This document shows positions 45,012 through 54,150 of a stretch of DNA of 64,000 bases, piece after piece. The position numbers and the translations under genes are program-made. How positions within the stretch are numbered: the first letter of the stretch is position 1; each line of letters starts with the position of its first letter. Source of the stretch: Frondihabitans sp. PAMC 28766 (GTDB lineage Bacteria; Actinomycetota; Actinomycetes; Actinomycetales; Microbacteriaceae); NCBI RefSeq assembly GCF_001577365.1, contig NZ_CP014513.1, positions 434,001 to 498,000 of the forward strand, given 5' to 3'. Below the pieces are notes generated by a model. It was not told where the DNA came from and searched no databases. It saw only the letters and a program-made list of their open reading frames with translations.

Positions 45012-45061
45012 GCCGACCGGCGCACGATCTAGACCGCGGTCTAGATCGTGTGCCGGTCGGC
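45012..45061. terminator. 50-bp near-perfect palindrome, probable bidirectional terminator
   Basis: Arms of 25 bp with a single mismatch and no loop, centred on GACCGCGGTC inside CTAGACC/GGTCTAG. It lies between the convergent YhgE/Pip and glycosyltransferase genes, 23 and 17 bases from their stops. A long loopless palindrome is unusual for a terminator and may have a DNA-level role. Confidence 0.65.
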
Positions 45062-45077
45062 AGAGTCCACGGCGAGG

Positions 45078-46184
45078 CTAGAGCGACGCGAGCCGCAAGA
45101 GCTCCTCTTCGTAGCGCGCGCAGACGCCGTCCCACGTGTAGTGGCGGCGAGCGCGCGAGCGCGCCGCTGCCGCGAGGCTCTCCTGCCGCGCCGGATCGTC
45201 GAGCAGCGCCGTCACGGCAGCAGCGATGGCCGCCGCCTGCGGCTCGACGAACACCCCGGTGTCGTCGAGCACTTCGCGGTTGTAGACCGTGTCTCGGGCC
45301 ACGATCGGCACACCGCAGAGCATCGCCTGCACGAGGGCCGGGTTGGTGCCGCCGACGCTGTGCCCGTGAAAATACGCCCCGGCGTGCTGCCACAGCGCGA
45401 ACAGCCGATCGTCGTCGCTGACGTGACCGAGCCACGTCACCCGCGGATTCGACTCGGCGAGCGCCGCGACGGCGTCGTCGAGCTCACCGCCGTAGCCACT
45501 CGACCCGACGATGATCACATCGTGCGACACCGCGATGGAGGCCGCCGCCTCGATGAACTCCTCGATGGTGTTCTCGGGAACGAAGCGGGCCACGACCAGC
45601 GCATACCCGCGGTGCGTCGACTCGGGCGGCACCGGCAGCTCCCGCGGCTCGTCGCCGCCGTAGGGGATGAACGTGCCGTCGACGTCGAAAACGCGCTTCC
45701 AGTAGCGCGCGATCGCCTTCGCATCGCAGACCAGCCGGTCGCCCCACCACGCGGTGGTTCGAGCGCCCGCCCGGAACACGAGCTTCGCCAGGGTGCCCCA
45801 CTTGGCCCGCTCCCACTCGAGCCCGTCGACGTTCACCAGCGTCGGCACGCCGCGCAGCTTCAGCAGCGGCAGCCAGAACCCGTGCGCCACGTTCATCACG
45901 AGCGCCACGTCCGGCTTTCGCAGCGCCGCGTCGAGCACGGCCGTGAAGCCGTACGACAGCGTCGACAGCGACTTGGTCTCGACGCCCTTGGTGATACGGG
46001 TCTTCACGCGCGGATCACGCGTCGGATCATTCTCTCGCTGCGCACCGTCGCGCCCGTACACGGTGACGTCCCAGCCGTTCTCTGCGAGGTAGGGCGCCAG
46101 GCGCCGCACCGCGGTCTCGAAGCCGCCGTAGTAGCTCGGGTAACCGCGCGTGCCGATCAGCGCGACCGACCGTCTGCCACTCAT
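45078..46184 (-). CDS. Glycosyltransferase with DUF1972 N-terminus (GT4)
   Basis: A 368-residue cytoplasmic glycosyltransferase. The N-terminal half opens SVALIGTRGYPSYYGGFETA, the DUF1972 signature; the C-terminal nucleotide-sugar half has the GT-B pattern RFVPENTIEEFI and HSVGGTNPALVQAMLCGVPIV. Proteins of this type add rhamnose or related sugars in surface polysaccharide assembly. The start overlaps the DUF3151 stop by four bases. Confidence 0.9.
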   Translation of the reverse strand: MSGRRSVALIGTRGYPSYYGGFETAVRRLAPYLAENGWDVTVYGRDGAQRENDPTRDPRVKTRITKGVETKSLSTLSYGFTAVLDAALRKPDVALVMNVAHGFWLPLLKLRGVPTLVNVDGLEWERAKWGTLAKLVFRAGARTTAWWGDRLVCDAKAIARYWKRVFDVDGTFIPYGGDEPRELPVPPESTHRGYALVVARFVPENTIEEFIEAAASIAVSHDVIIVGSSGYGGELDDAVAALAESNPRVTWLGHVSDDDRLFALWQHAGAYFHGHSVGGTNPALVQAMLCGVPIVARDTVYNREVLDDTGVFVEPQAAAIAAAVTALLDDPARQESLAAAARSRARRHYTWDGVCARYEEELLRLASL

Positions 46185-46594
46185 TCCGCTTCGATGGCGG
46201 CAACCGCCGCAGGATCGGCATCGGTCAAGAAGGTCGTCAGCCTCTCGACCTCGGGCTCCTCGCCGATCGCTGCCGCCCCACGCCGCAGCGCGTAGAGCGC
46301 GCGCAGCACCCCCCGGTTTGGCTCGTGCGACCACGGCACGGGCCCCTGCCCACGCCAGCCGGCCTTGCGCAGGGAGTCCAGCCCGCGGTGATAGCCGACG
46401 CGCGCGTAGGCGTAGGCCTCGAGGTCTCGCCCGGCCTCGCTCGTCTCGTCGGAAAGCAGGGCCCACGCCAGCGACGACGTCGGGTGCACAGTGACGATCT
46501 CGACGAGCGGCAGCCCGGAGTGGATGGCTTCGAGCACGTCGGGTTCAGGTGGCAGCAAGGTCTCGGGCACACCGAGCAGGTTCGTCGAAGTCAT
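46181..46594 (-). CDS. DUF3151 family protein
   Basis: A 137-residue soluble protein whose length and text (ETLLPPEPDVLEAI, VVHP-type ALLSDE, YARVGYHRGLDSLRKAGWRG) fit DUF3151, a conserved actinobacterial family of unknown function. It lies 50 bases after the TrmH gene, the same order seen in relatives. Confidence 0.85.
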   Translation of the reverse strand: MTSTNLLGVPETLLPPEPDVLEAIHSGLPLVEIVTVHPTSSLAWALLSDETSEAGRDLEAYAYARVGYHRGLDSLRKAGWRGQGPVPWSHEPNRGVLRALYALRRGAAAIGEEPEVERLTTFLTDADPAAVAAIEAE

Positions 46595-46644
46595 GCGTCC
46601 ACGGTAGCGGGCCGCGGGGTCGCCGACCGAGCCCCCGTCCGGGT

Positions 46645-47289
46645 TCAGGCGAACGACACGTGCTGCAGGATCCACGCGTGCATCACCACCGCGGCGGCAG
46701 CACTGGCGTTGATGCTCCGGGTCGACCCGAACTGAACGATCTCGAGCACGGCGTCGGCCGCGGCCAGAGCCTCAGGCGAGAGCCCCGGCCCCTCCTGCCC
46801 GAAGAGCAGGACGCACCGCGCAGGCAGGTCGAACGTCTCGATGGGGACGGAACCGGGCACGTTGTCGATGGCGAGCACTGGCATCCTGCGCTCTTTCGCC
46901 CACGCGATGAACGTCTCGACGTCGGGGTGGTTCAGCACGTGCTGGTAGCGGTCGGTGACCATGGCGCCGCGTTTGTTCCAGCGTCGTCGACCGATGATGT
47001 GCACGGTGTCGGCCGCGAACGCGTTGGCGCTGCGCACGATGGAGCCGATGTTCAGGTCGTGCTGCCAGTTCTCGATGGCGACGTGGAAGGGGTGGCGGTG
47101 CTCGTCGATGTCTCGGACGATCGCTTCCATCGTCCAGTAGCGGTAGCGGTCGATGACGTTGCGACTGTCTCCCTCCTCGAGCAGCGTGCGGTCGTACCGC
47201 GTCTCGGACGGCCACGCCTCCTCGCCGCCGGGCCACGGGCCGACGCCGTGGGTGGTCGCTTCGGGGCTTGACTGCGGAGTCTCGGGCAT
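46645..47289 (-). CDS. TrmH/SpoU family RNA methyltransferase
   Basis: A 214-residue SPOUT-fold 2'-O-methyltransferase that uses S-adenosylmethionine. The three motifs are clear: NIGSIVRSANAFAADTV, VLLFGQEGPGLSPEAL and STRSINASAAAAVVMHAW, the last forming the knot. The position of modification (tRNA or rRNA) cannot be decided. Start taken at the ATG 47289 followed by MPETPQSS. Confidence 0.92.
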   Translation of the reverse strand: MPETPQSSPEATTHGVGPWPGGEEAWPSETRYDRTLLEEGDSRNVIDRYRYWTMEAIVRDIDEHRHPFHVAIENWQHDLNIGSIVRSANAFAADTVHIIGRRRWNKRGAMVTDRYQHVLNHPDVETFIAWAKERRMPVLAIDNVPGSVPIETFDLPARCVLLFGQEGPGLSPEALAAADAVLEIVQFGSTRSINASAAAAVVMHAWILQHVSFA

Positions 47290-47325
47290 ATCACCAGTCT
47301 GGCAGTCGACTGTGCCGGTCAGCTC

Positions 47326-47356
47326 TTGCTTGCATTTGATATTTCGGTTGTATATT
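47326..47356 (+). promoter_or_regulatory. Promoter of the BY-kinase gene
   Basis: AT-rich stretch with a good -10, TATATT at 47351-47356, and TTGCTT or TTGCAT (47326-47335) as possible -35, 19 or 15 bases away. It is unusually AT-rich for the window. Confidence 0.5.
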
Positions 47357-47441
47357 CTTGATGAGCCGACGCGTGGACCGCTCGCCGTCGGCATCCTCTC
47401 GATGCTCGAACCCGCGAGCTTCGCCGACAGCAGGGAAACCC

Positions 47442-48887
47442 ATGTCATTCGCCGAACTCCTCCACGCTCTCCGACGCGGCTGGCTCATCGTCTTCGCGGC
47501 CACCGTGCTCGGGGTCGCCGGGTCCCTGGCCGTGACCGCGATCGCGGTCGAGAAGTACTCGGCGACGACCGAGCTGTTCGTCTCCGTCCAGTCGTCTGAC
47601 AGCAGCACTGCGGGTGACATCGGGCAGGGCAACAGCGCTGCCCAGCAGAAGGTCCGGTCGTACAGCGAGGTGGCCGTCAGCAGCCGCGTGCTGCAGCCGG
47701 TCATCGACAAACTGCATCTCGCGACCACGCCTGCGGCTCTGGGGCGTCGAATCTCGACGACCAGCCCGCCCAACAGCGTCATCATCAACATCTCCGCCAG
47801 CGACACGAACCCGCACCGTGCAGCTGCAATCGCCAACGCGGTCGGCGAGAGCTTCCGCGCCGTCGTCGTCGACAGCCTCGAGTCTCCCGTAGGAGGGGGC
47901 CCGGGTCTGGTGCGGATCGAGACGATCCAGCCGGCCACCTCGCCCGCCAGCCCCTCGTCGCCTCGACTCTTTCCCAACGTCGCGCTCGGGCTGCTCCTGG
48001 GTCTCGCCGCCGGCGTCGGGCTCGCCGTCCTCCGCAGCGTTCTCGACACCAAGATCCGCTCAGATCGCGACGCCGAGAACGCCGCGGGTCGATCCGTCAT
48101 CGGCGCCATCGGCTTCGACCCGAGCGCATCGAAGCGCCCGCTGATCGTGCAGCTCGACCCGCACAGCCCCCGGGCCGAGTCGTTCCGATCGCTGCGCACC
48201 AATCTCCAATTCCTCGATGCCGGTACCGGCACACGCACCTTCCTCATGACGTCGGCGATGCCGAGCGAAGGGAAGACCACGACGGTCGCCAACCTCGCTA
48301 TCGCTCTCGCCGAGAGCGGCAGCAGCGTCCTCCTCGTCGACGCCGACCTCCGTCGGCCTCGCGTCGCCGAGGTGATGGGCCTCGAGGGGGCGGTCGGGCT
48401 CACAGACGTGCTCATCGGCCGAGCCGAGCTCGACGACGTCATCCAGCCCTGGGGCAGCGCTCGCCTCGAAGTCCTGCCTGCCGGCCAGATCCCCCCGAAC
48501 CCCAGCGAACTGCTCGGGTCACGCGGCATGCAGGCGCTCCTCGAGACAGCGGCCGGGCTCTACGAGTACGTGCTGATCGATACGCCGCCGCTGCTGCCGG
48601 TGACCGATGCGGCAGTCCTCAGCAAGCTGACGAACGGCGTCATCCTGGTCACAGCCGCGGGTCGATCCCGGCGCCCGCAGGTCGAAAGGGCTTCTGCCGC
48701 TCTCGCCAACATCGGCACGCAGGTCCTCGGCGTCGTCGTGACGATGCTGCCCACACGCGGCCGCGCCGGCTACGCGAACGACGTCTACGGCTTCGACTAC
48801 CGCCCCCTGGCTGACGAGCCCTCCGGCCGGCGGCGACGCGCGACCTCACCTGCGAAATCCCTCTCGCCGAGAAAGGTTCAGCCATGA
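47442..48887 (+). CDS. Polysaccharide co-polymerase / bacterial tyrosine kinase (Wzz-Wzc type)
   Basis: A 481-residue inner-membrane protein. A Wzz domain (about 1-175) has two helices, at about 16-36 and 180-202, bracketing the extracellular part. The cytoplasmic BY-kinase domain has Walker A MTSAMPSEGKTTT, Walker A' VLLVDADLRRP and Walker B YVLIDTPPLLP. A Tyr-containing C-terminal stretch (YANDVYGFDYRPL) may be autophosphorylated. Such proteins set polymer length and export of exopolysaccharide. Its stop overlaps the start of the phosphatase gene (ATGA). Confidence 0.92.
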   Translation: MSFAELLHALRRGWLIVFAATVLGVAGSLAVTAIAVEKYSATTELFVSVQSSDSSTAGDIGQGNSAAQQKVRSYSEVAVSSRVLQPVIDKLHLATTPAALGRRISTTSPPNSVIINISASDTNPHRAAAIANAVGESFRAVVVDSLESPVGGGPGLVRIETIQPATSPASPSSPRLFPNVALGLLLGLAAGVGLAVLRSVLDTKIRSDRDAENAAGRSVIGAIGFDPSASKRPLIVQLDPHSPRAESFRSLRTNLQFLDAGTGTRTFLMTSAMPSEGKTTTVANLAIALAESGSSVLLVDADLRRPRVAEVMGLEGAVGLTDVLIGRAELDDVIQPWGSARLEVLPAGQIPPNPSELLGSRGMQALLETAAGLYEYVLIDTPPLLPVTDAAVLSKLTNGVILVTAAGRSRRPQVERASAALANIGTQVLGVVVTMLPTRGRAGYANDVYGFDYRPLADEPSGRRRRATSPAKSLSPRKVQP

Positions 48888-49492
48888 TCCCCTCATCGAC
48901 ACCTTTCGTCATCACCATGGTGTGCACGGGCAATCTCTGCCGATCACCTCTGGCCGAGCGTGTCCTGCAGAGCCGACTGGCAGGCTTCTCCGACGTCGCT
49001 GTGACGAGCGGCGGCATCGATGCCGCTGTCGGCGCCGTCCTTCCCGATCCTGCTGTCCAAGCTGCGCGCGGTCAGGGTGTCGACGTCTCCGGCCACCTGC
49101 CTCGTACCTTCGGCGACGACGATCTCGCGAGGTCGGGCCTGGTTCTCGCGCTGGCCCGCGAGCATCGAAAAGCCGTGGTGACGATGCACGCCCGCGCCAG
49201 CCGCCGAACCTTCACGCTGATCGAGTTCGGTCGACTCGCCGACGAGGTCACGGACGACGAATTGGTCGCCATCGCCGACGTCCCCCACGCCGACGCCCCA
49301 GCGCGCCTTCAGAAGGCGGTGACTCTCGTGGCGTCGCTGCGCGGCCACCTCCCGGTGACGAAGTCTGCGGCGGCGTGGGACGTCGCCGACCCCTACCGCG
49401 GCACCGCCAGCGAGTACGAGCGAGCCGCTCGCGAGATCGCGCGCGCCTCCGAGCAGACGGCTCGCCTGATCGCCCGCGCCCTCGCGGTCTGA
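48884..49492 (+). CDS. Low-molecular-weight protein tyrosine phosphatase
   Basis: A 202-residue enzyme with the P-loop VCTGNLCRSPLAE (C-x5-R-S) at the N-terminus and the general-acid Asp in WDVADPYRGTASEYE near residue 170. It is about 45 residues longer than the usual 155-residue form, with extra sequence in the middle (THARASRRTF to RLQKAVTL). It should dephosphorylate the BY-kinase encoded just upstream. Confidence 0.92.
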   Translation: MIPSSTPFVITMVCTGNLCRSPLAERVLQSRLAGFSDVAVTSGGIDAAVGAVLPDPAVQAARGQGVDVSGHLPRTFGDDDLARSGLVLALAREHRKAVVTMHARASRRTFTLIEFGRLADEVTDDELVAIADVPHADAPARLQKAVTLVASLRGHLPVTKSAAAWDVADPYRGTASEYERAAREIARASEQTARLIARALAV

Positions 49493-49509
49493 CTCGAGCG
49501 AGGTTCGGC

Positions 49510-50721
49510 CTAAGCCCTGCCTGCGGCCGTGCCGTCTCGCTCGACGATGTCGCAGAAACGCCAGGCCAGTTCATCGAGCGAATATCGGCCGCGACCGAGT
49601 TCGGCTGCTGACCGAATCGCTGCGGCCACACCTGCTTCGTCGCCCACGAAGTCTCCCAGTTGCCGCGCGGCGAGTGCGGCGTCCCGGCTCAGGCGGAGGC
49701 CTGCACCCGTCTCGGCGAGAACCTCGGCCTGCCACCCACCGTGGTTGATCACCATGGGCGTCTGGGCCGCCAGGCTGTCGAAGAACTTATTGGCGCTGTT
49801 CGCCTCCAACTCGGGCACGTCGATGACGAACGAGAATGCCACGGTCGCCGCCGCAAGGACGTCGGGCAGCTGCCGCTTCGAGACCGGTTCGAACAGATGC
49901 AGGTTGTCGCCGAGAACTCCGCTCGCGAGCGCGCGAGCACGTACGGCGTCTTTCTCCGGCCCGTCGCCGATGGCGACGAACGCGAGGTCGCTTCCCTGCG
50001 CCCGACTGGCAGTCGCGAGATCGACGAGGAATGAGAGCCCGTTGACGTAGCCGAACGTGCCGCAGTAGACCGCGAGCTTCCGACCGATGAGCTCGGGATG
50101 ATCGGCCAACCACCGCTCTGACTCGGCGCGCGCCGGATCGAAGGCCGCCACGTCGGCGATGTTCGTCACCACCGCGACGCGATCGCGCGGCTTTCCGGCC
50201 CGGACGACCGCCTCGGCCATGTCGGCCGAGAGGGCGACCACCGTCGACGCCCGACGATAGGCAACTCGCTCGAGGAGACGGGCGGCACCCTTCAGCAGCG
50301 GATTCGTCAGCGCCCCGAGAGCGATCGGCACGTCGGGCCAAGCGTCACGAACCTCGAAGACCATGGGGCAGCGTCGCCCGAAACTCGCCACGATGCCGGG
50401 GATCGCGATCGTGAGAGGCGTACTGGTGGCGATGACGACGTCTGCCTTCAGACGGCGGGCAACGGTCGAACTCCGAACGGCGAACGCTGCGAATGCGGCG
50501 AGACGTCGCCGATACGACATCCGCCCGTCGTAGTCGACCGGCAGACGGTGCACCGTGAACCCCTCGATCCGCTCGAGACGAGGCCCACGGGGCCCCGATG
50601 AGGACGTGACCACTTGCACGTCGTGCCCGCGAGCGGCGAGAGCGCTCGCGAACTGGAAGGAGCGGACGCCGCCGTTCTGCGACGGGGTCCGGAAGTGCTG
50701 ATGGAGGTAGACGATCCGCAT
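49510..50721 (-). CDS. Glycosyltransferase family 4
   Basis: A 403-residue GT-B enzyme of the WbuB/WcaI style. It opens MRIVYLHQHFRTPSQNGGVR, has FEVRDAWPDVPIALGAL in the linker region and AVYCGTFGYVNGLSFLVD as start of the donor-binding half. The usual E-x7-E is modified (PELEANSANKFFDSLAAQTP). It transfers a sugar to a lipid-linked intermediate in polysaccharide assembly. It is divergent from the HAD gene across an AT-rich promoter region. Confidence 0.9.
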   Translation of the reverse strand: MRIVYLHQHFRTPSQNGGVRSFQFASALAARGHDVQVVTSSSGPRGPRLERIEGFTVHRLPVDYDGRMSYRRRLAAFAAFAVRSSTVARRLKADVVIATSTPLTIAIPGIVASFGRRCPMVFEVRDAWPDVPIALGALTNPLLKGAARLLERVAYRRASTVVALSADMAEAVVRAGKPRDRVAVVTNIADVAAFDPARAESERWLADHPELIGRKLAVYCGTFGYVNGLSFLVDLATASRAQGSDLAFVAIGDGPEKDAVRARALASGVLGDNLHLFEPVSKRQLPDVLAAATVAFSFVIDVPELEANSANKFFDSLAAQTPMVINHGGWQAEVLAETGAGLRLSRDAALAARQLGDFVGDEAGVAAAIRSAAELGRGRYSLDELAWRFCDIVERDGTAAGRA

Positions 50722-50812
50722 GGCCTGCCTGTCGGGTTGACGATACTCATATTCTATACGTCTGCTGGTGCACGCGGCAAGAGGTGCTGGGTGCGCCGAC
50801 TACGCTGACCCC

Positions 50813-51631
50813 ATGTCCCCACGTGACGAAGTCGAATGCTGGCTCACCGACATGGACGGCGTGCTCGTCCACGAGAATCAGGCCCTGCCCGGCGCCGCCG
50901 AGCTGATCCAGCAGTGGCAGGACGACGGCACGCCCTACCTGGTGCTCACGAACAACTCGATCTTCACGCCGCGCGACCTCTCGGCCCGCCTGCGCGCTTC
51001 CGGCCTTGAAGTGCCCGAAGACAGGATCTGGACGTCCGCGCTCGCCACCGCCGACTTCTGCCGCTCGCAGATGCCCGGCGGCTCCGCCTTCGTGATCGGC
51101 GAGGCCGGCATGACGACCGCGCTCCACGAGGCCGGCTTCATCATGACCGAGACCTCTCCCGACTACGTGGTCGTCGGCGAGACCCGCAACTACTCCTTCG
51201 AGGCCATCACCAAGGCGGCGCGCCTCATCATGGGCGGCGCGCGCTTCATCGTGACCAACCCCGATGCGACGGGGCCGAGCGCCGAGGGCATCCTGCCGGC
51301 CACCGGCGCGATCGCTGCGATGATCACGAAGGTCACCGGCAAAGAGCCCTACATCGTCGGCAAGCCCAACCCGATGATGTTCCGCTCGGCGATGAACAGG
51401 ATCGGCGCGCACTCCGAGAACACCGCCATGATCGGCGACCGCATGGACACCGACATCATCGCCGGCATCGAAGCGGGGCTCCACACGATCCTGGTGCTCA
51501 CCGGCATCAGCGATCAGCAAGAGATCGAGCGCTACCCGTTCAGGCCGACCGAGATCGTCTCGGGTGTGCACGAGCTCGTGCGGACCGAACCGGTGACTGC
51601 CGACCTGGGCGACGCCGAGGGCAACCTCTAG
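50813..51631 (+). CDS. HAD superfamily IIA phosphatase (NagD-like)
   Basis: A 272-residue phosphatase. Motif I is CWLTDMDGVLVHEN, motif II LVLTNNS, motif III around the Lys in IVGKPNPMMF, and motif IV MIGDRMDTDIIAG. NagD-type enzymes act on nucleotide monophosphates or sugar phosphates in the cytoplasm. TACGCT lies six bases before the ATG, suggesting a leaderless mRNA. Confidence 0.92.
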   Translation: MSPRDEVECWLTDMDGVLVHENQALPGAAELIQQWQDDGTPYLVLTNNSIFTPRDLSARLRASGLEVPEDRIWTSALATADFCRSQMPGGSAFVIGEAGMTTALHEAGFIMTETSPDYVVVGETRNYSFEAITKAARLIMGGARFIVTNPDATGPSAEGILPATGAIAAMITKVTGKEPYIVGKPNPMMFRSAMNRIGAHSENTAMIGDRMDTDIIAGIEAGLHTILVLTGISDQQEIERYPFRPTEIVSGVHELVRTEPVTADLGDAEGNL

Positions 51632-51678
51632 CGTCTCCTGCGCTTGTTCACGGGCGCAGGATCCGGCGGCTCACCAGG

Positions 51679-54150
51679 TCAGGAGCCCTGCTTCAGGCTC
51701 CCGGTGATCGCCTGCCCTGATGACCTGCTGACAAAGCAGTAGTAGCTGTGGTCACCGGCATCCCACTGCGACTGCGTGGCGGGGTAGCTCTCCGACACCT
51801 GAATGTCCGTGTAGGCCGCGGCAGCGCCGAAGTTCACGACCGAGCTGGCCTGGCAGAGCGGGGCGATCTGTGCGGCGAGCGCCGTGACGCCCGGGTACGT
51901 CGAGTCCGGCACCGTACCCTTGGCGACCATCTGCGCGGGGTGACCTGTCGCGCAATCGACGACCTGGTAGGTCTGCTGCCACGCGTTCGTGAACGATCCG
52001 AGGCACTCTCCGCCCTCGAGCGCCGTCCACGGGTGGGTTCCTACCGCGGCGGGCCCTGAAGCGGCCGTCGGGGCAGGGGCTGGAATCGTCGCTTTCGGGG
52101 TGGGGCTCGCGCTACGCGGGGTCGCGGACGTCGGGGCGACGGGTGCCGGAGCTGCGCTCGAGGAATGGCCGCGGAGAGCCTGGCCACCGAAGAACAGCGC
52201 TACGAGCACGAGCACGAACACGACGCCGATGGCGACGAAGAGCAGAGTGCGGCGATTCTGCGGCCAGTCACGGAAGCCGCCGCCACCCGTGCGCTCGGGG
52301 GCGGAGGCTCGTGCGCTGACGCTCGACGTCGCGTACCGCTCAGGGGTGGCCACCGGCGTGGCGGCGGCCCCGGCGGCCGCGGCGACCCAGGCGGCGGGGG
52401 CCTTGGACGCGTCGATGGGGGTGGCGGGGCGCGAGCTGACTCCGCGGTAGCCGGCCACGGGCGGGCTGAAGCGGCTCGTCGGGGCTTCGTCGGGCGGGAT
52501 CGGAGCCTCGACAGAGGCCGGTTCGACCTCGGCCGCGGACGGTGCTGGCGACCTCTCGTCGAGCGGCTCTGCTGTTTCCGCCCCCGGTGCGGTCTCCTCG
52601 GGTGCCGCCGGCTCTGCCGCGGCCGACTCGACCGAAACGGGCTCTGCCGAAACCGGCTCTGCCGCGGCCGACTGCGCCGCGGCGGGAATCGCGAAGGAGA
52701 CCGTGGGGAGGTCGGCCATGTCCGGATCGGCACCTGACATCGGCTGTGCATCGATGGCCGGAGGCTCGAAGGCCACCGTGGGCGCGTCGGCCACGACCGG
52801 CGCGACGATCTCGGGATCGCCGAGCGCCGGAGGGATTGGAGCACGAGGAGCGTCGGCCCACGATCCGGCGAACTCGTCCTCGTGTTCGCCCGCGTCCTGA
52901 AGCTCTGACTCGACGGCAGGCGCCGCCGGTTCGGGCTCGGGCTCAACCTCGGCCGCCTCGACTACGGCGTCTCCGAAGAGGGCGACGAAGGGGTCGGTCG
53001 GTGGGTTCGGGTCGAGCGTAGGAGACGCTTGGGCCGTCGCATCCTGCTGGGCCGTCGCATCCTGCGAGGTCGACGTCTCGTCGTCGAGGGACCAGACCGT
53101 GGTTGCAGCGGGCGGGGCGGGTTCGTCGGCGTCGTCGAGCGACCAGACGGTCGGCATGGCCTGGGTGGCCAGCGGGTCCTCGAACGGCGAGTTCGTGGGC
53201 TGAACGTCGGCGTCGTGGTCGCGCGCAGGCTCCGGCGTCGGCTCCGGCTCCGGAGTCAGCTCCGTCTCGTGTGCCGCAGCGGGCAGCGTGACCTCGGTCG
53301 TGCGCGGCGTGGGCAGGTAGCTCCAGTCGAAGGTGGCCGGCTCAGCAGTCGGCGGCACCTGGTCGGCCGACAGTGAGATGAGCTCCGTGAACGAGGGGGC
53401 ATCATCCGGCGCCGACTGCGGGCGGGCCGGAGCCTCTCCGAAGACGGAACCGAAAGCGGCGGTCGGCGTCTCCCCCTGGCCGTCGTGAAGCGGAAGGGCC
53501 GCAGTGTCGATCGATGGGGCGTCGTCCCCGAGGTGCCACGCGCGAGGCGCCTCGGTCGGAGCGACCGAATGCTCGGCGTTCGGCGGCGACACGAGGTCCT
53601 CCCCGCCCTGCAGCGCCGAGAGGTCGAGAGCCATGGGGTGCGGTGCAGCAGGCGAGGCCGGCCTGTCGACGGGCGGCGGGACGGCGAACGTGGGCTCGGC
53701 GATCGCGGCAGTCGGCGCGGGCGTCGGGGCGTTGTCGACCGCCGCTTCGCCAACGGGTTCGGGCTCCACGACAGGCTGAGGCACGACAGGCTGAGGCACG
53801 ACAGGCTCCGGCGCGTCCGCCGAAGTGGGGGCCGTATTCGGGGCCGAGTCAGCGGGCATCTCCGGCTCGGACTCAGGCTCCTCGTGCGGCATTCCGCTCG
53901 GGGCCGAGACGGGCGAATCCACATGGGCCGAGTGCCGGGGCGGCCGAGGCTCGCCGAAGAACGACGCGGCGCTGGGGAGCCGCTTAGCCACAAGCGGAAC
54001 TTCGTCAGGGCTGCGGGAAGCCGCGCCCTCCGGCTCCGTCGTCACCGGCTCGATGGCCTCGGGCTCAGCGCCCTCCGGCTCGCGGTGCTTCATTTCGTCG
54101 CTCGGCGGAGTTCCGGGCGCAGGATCGCCGTCGGATCGTTCGTCGCTCAC
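51679..54150 (-). CDS. Large disordered protein with single TM and extracellular Cys-rich domain
   Basis: An 823-residue protein. The first 630 residues are acidic and rich in Pro, Ala, Glu and Thr, with short repeats such as PVVPQPVVPQPVVEPEP and repeated TxxAFG/TxxWSLDD phrases; this part should be disordered and cytoplasmic. One helix (TLLFVAIGVVFVLVLVALFF, about 635-655) is followed by a Ser/Pro linker and a folded C-terminal domain of about 118 residues with four Cys (GGECLGSF, VVDCATGHPAQ, APLCQASS, YYCFVS), in the style of the Septum_form family. It overlaps pyrE by GTGA. Function unknown; an envelope or division role is possible. Confidence 0.75.
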   Translation of the reverse strand: MSDERSDGDPAPGTPPSDEMKHREPEGAEPEAIEPVTTEPEGAASRSPDEVPLVAKRLPSAASFFGEPRPPRHSAHVDSPVSAPSGMPHEEPESEPEMPADSAPNTAPTSADAPEPVVPQPVVPQPVVEPEPVGEAAVDNAPTPAPTAAIAEPTFAVPPPVDRPASPAAPHPMALDLSALQGGEDLVSPPNAEHSVAPTEAPRAWHLGDDAPSIDTAALPLHDGQGETPTAAFGSVFGEAPARPQSAPDDAPSFTELISLSADQVPPTAEPATFDWSYLPTPRTTEVTLPAAAHETELTPEPEPTPEPARDHDADVQPTNSPFEDPLATQAMPTVWSLDDADEPAPPAATTVWSLDDETSTSQDATAQQDATAQASPTLDPNPPTDPFVALFGDAVVEAAEVEPEPEPAAPAVESELQDAGEHEDEFAGSWADAPRAPIPPALGDPEIVAPVVADAPTVAFEPPAIDAQPMSGADPDMADLPTVSFAIPAAAQSAAAEPVSAEPVSVESAAAEPAAPEETAPGAETAEPLDERSPAPSAAEVEPASVEAPIPPDEAPTSRFSPPVAGYRGVSSRPATPIDASKAPAAWVAAAAGAAATPVATPERYATSSVSARASAPERTGGGGFRDWPQNRRTLLFVAIGVVFVLVLVALFFGGQALRGHSSSAAPAPVAPTSATPRSASPTPKATIPAPAPTAASGPAAVGTHPWTALEGGECLGSFTNAWQQTYQVVDCATGHPAQMVAKGTVPDSTYPGVTALAAQIAPLCQASSVVNFGAAAAYTDIQVSESYPATQSQWDAGDHSYYCFVSRSSGQAITGSLKQGS

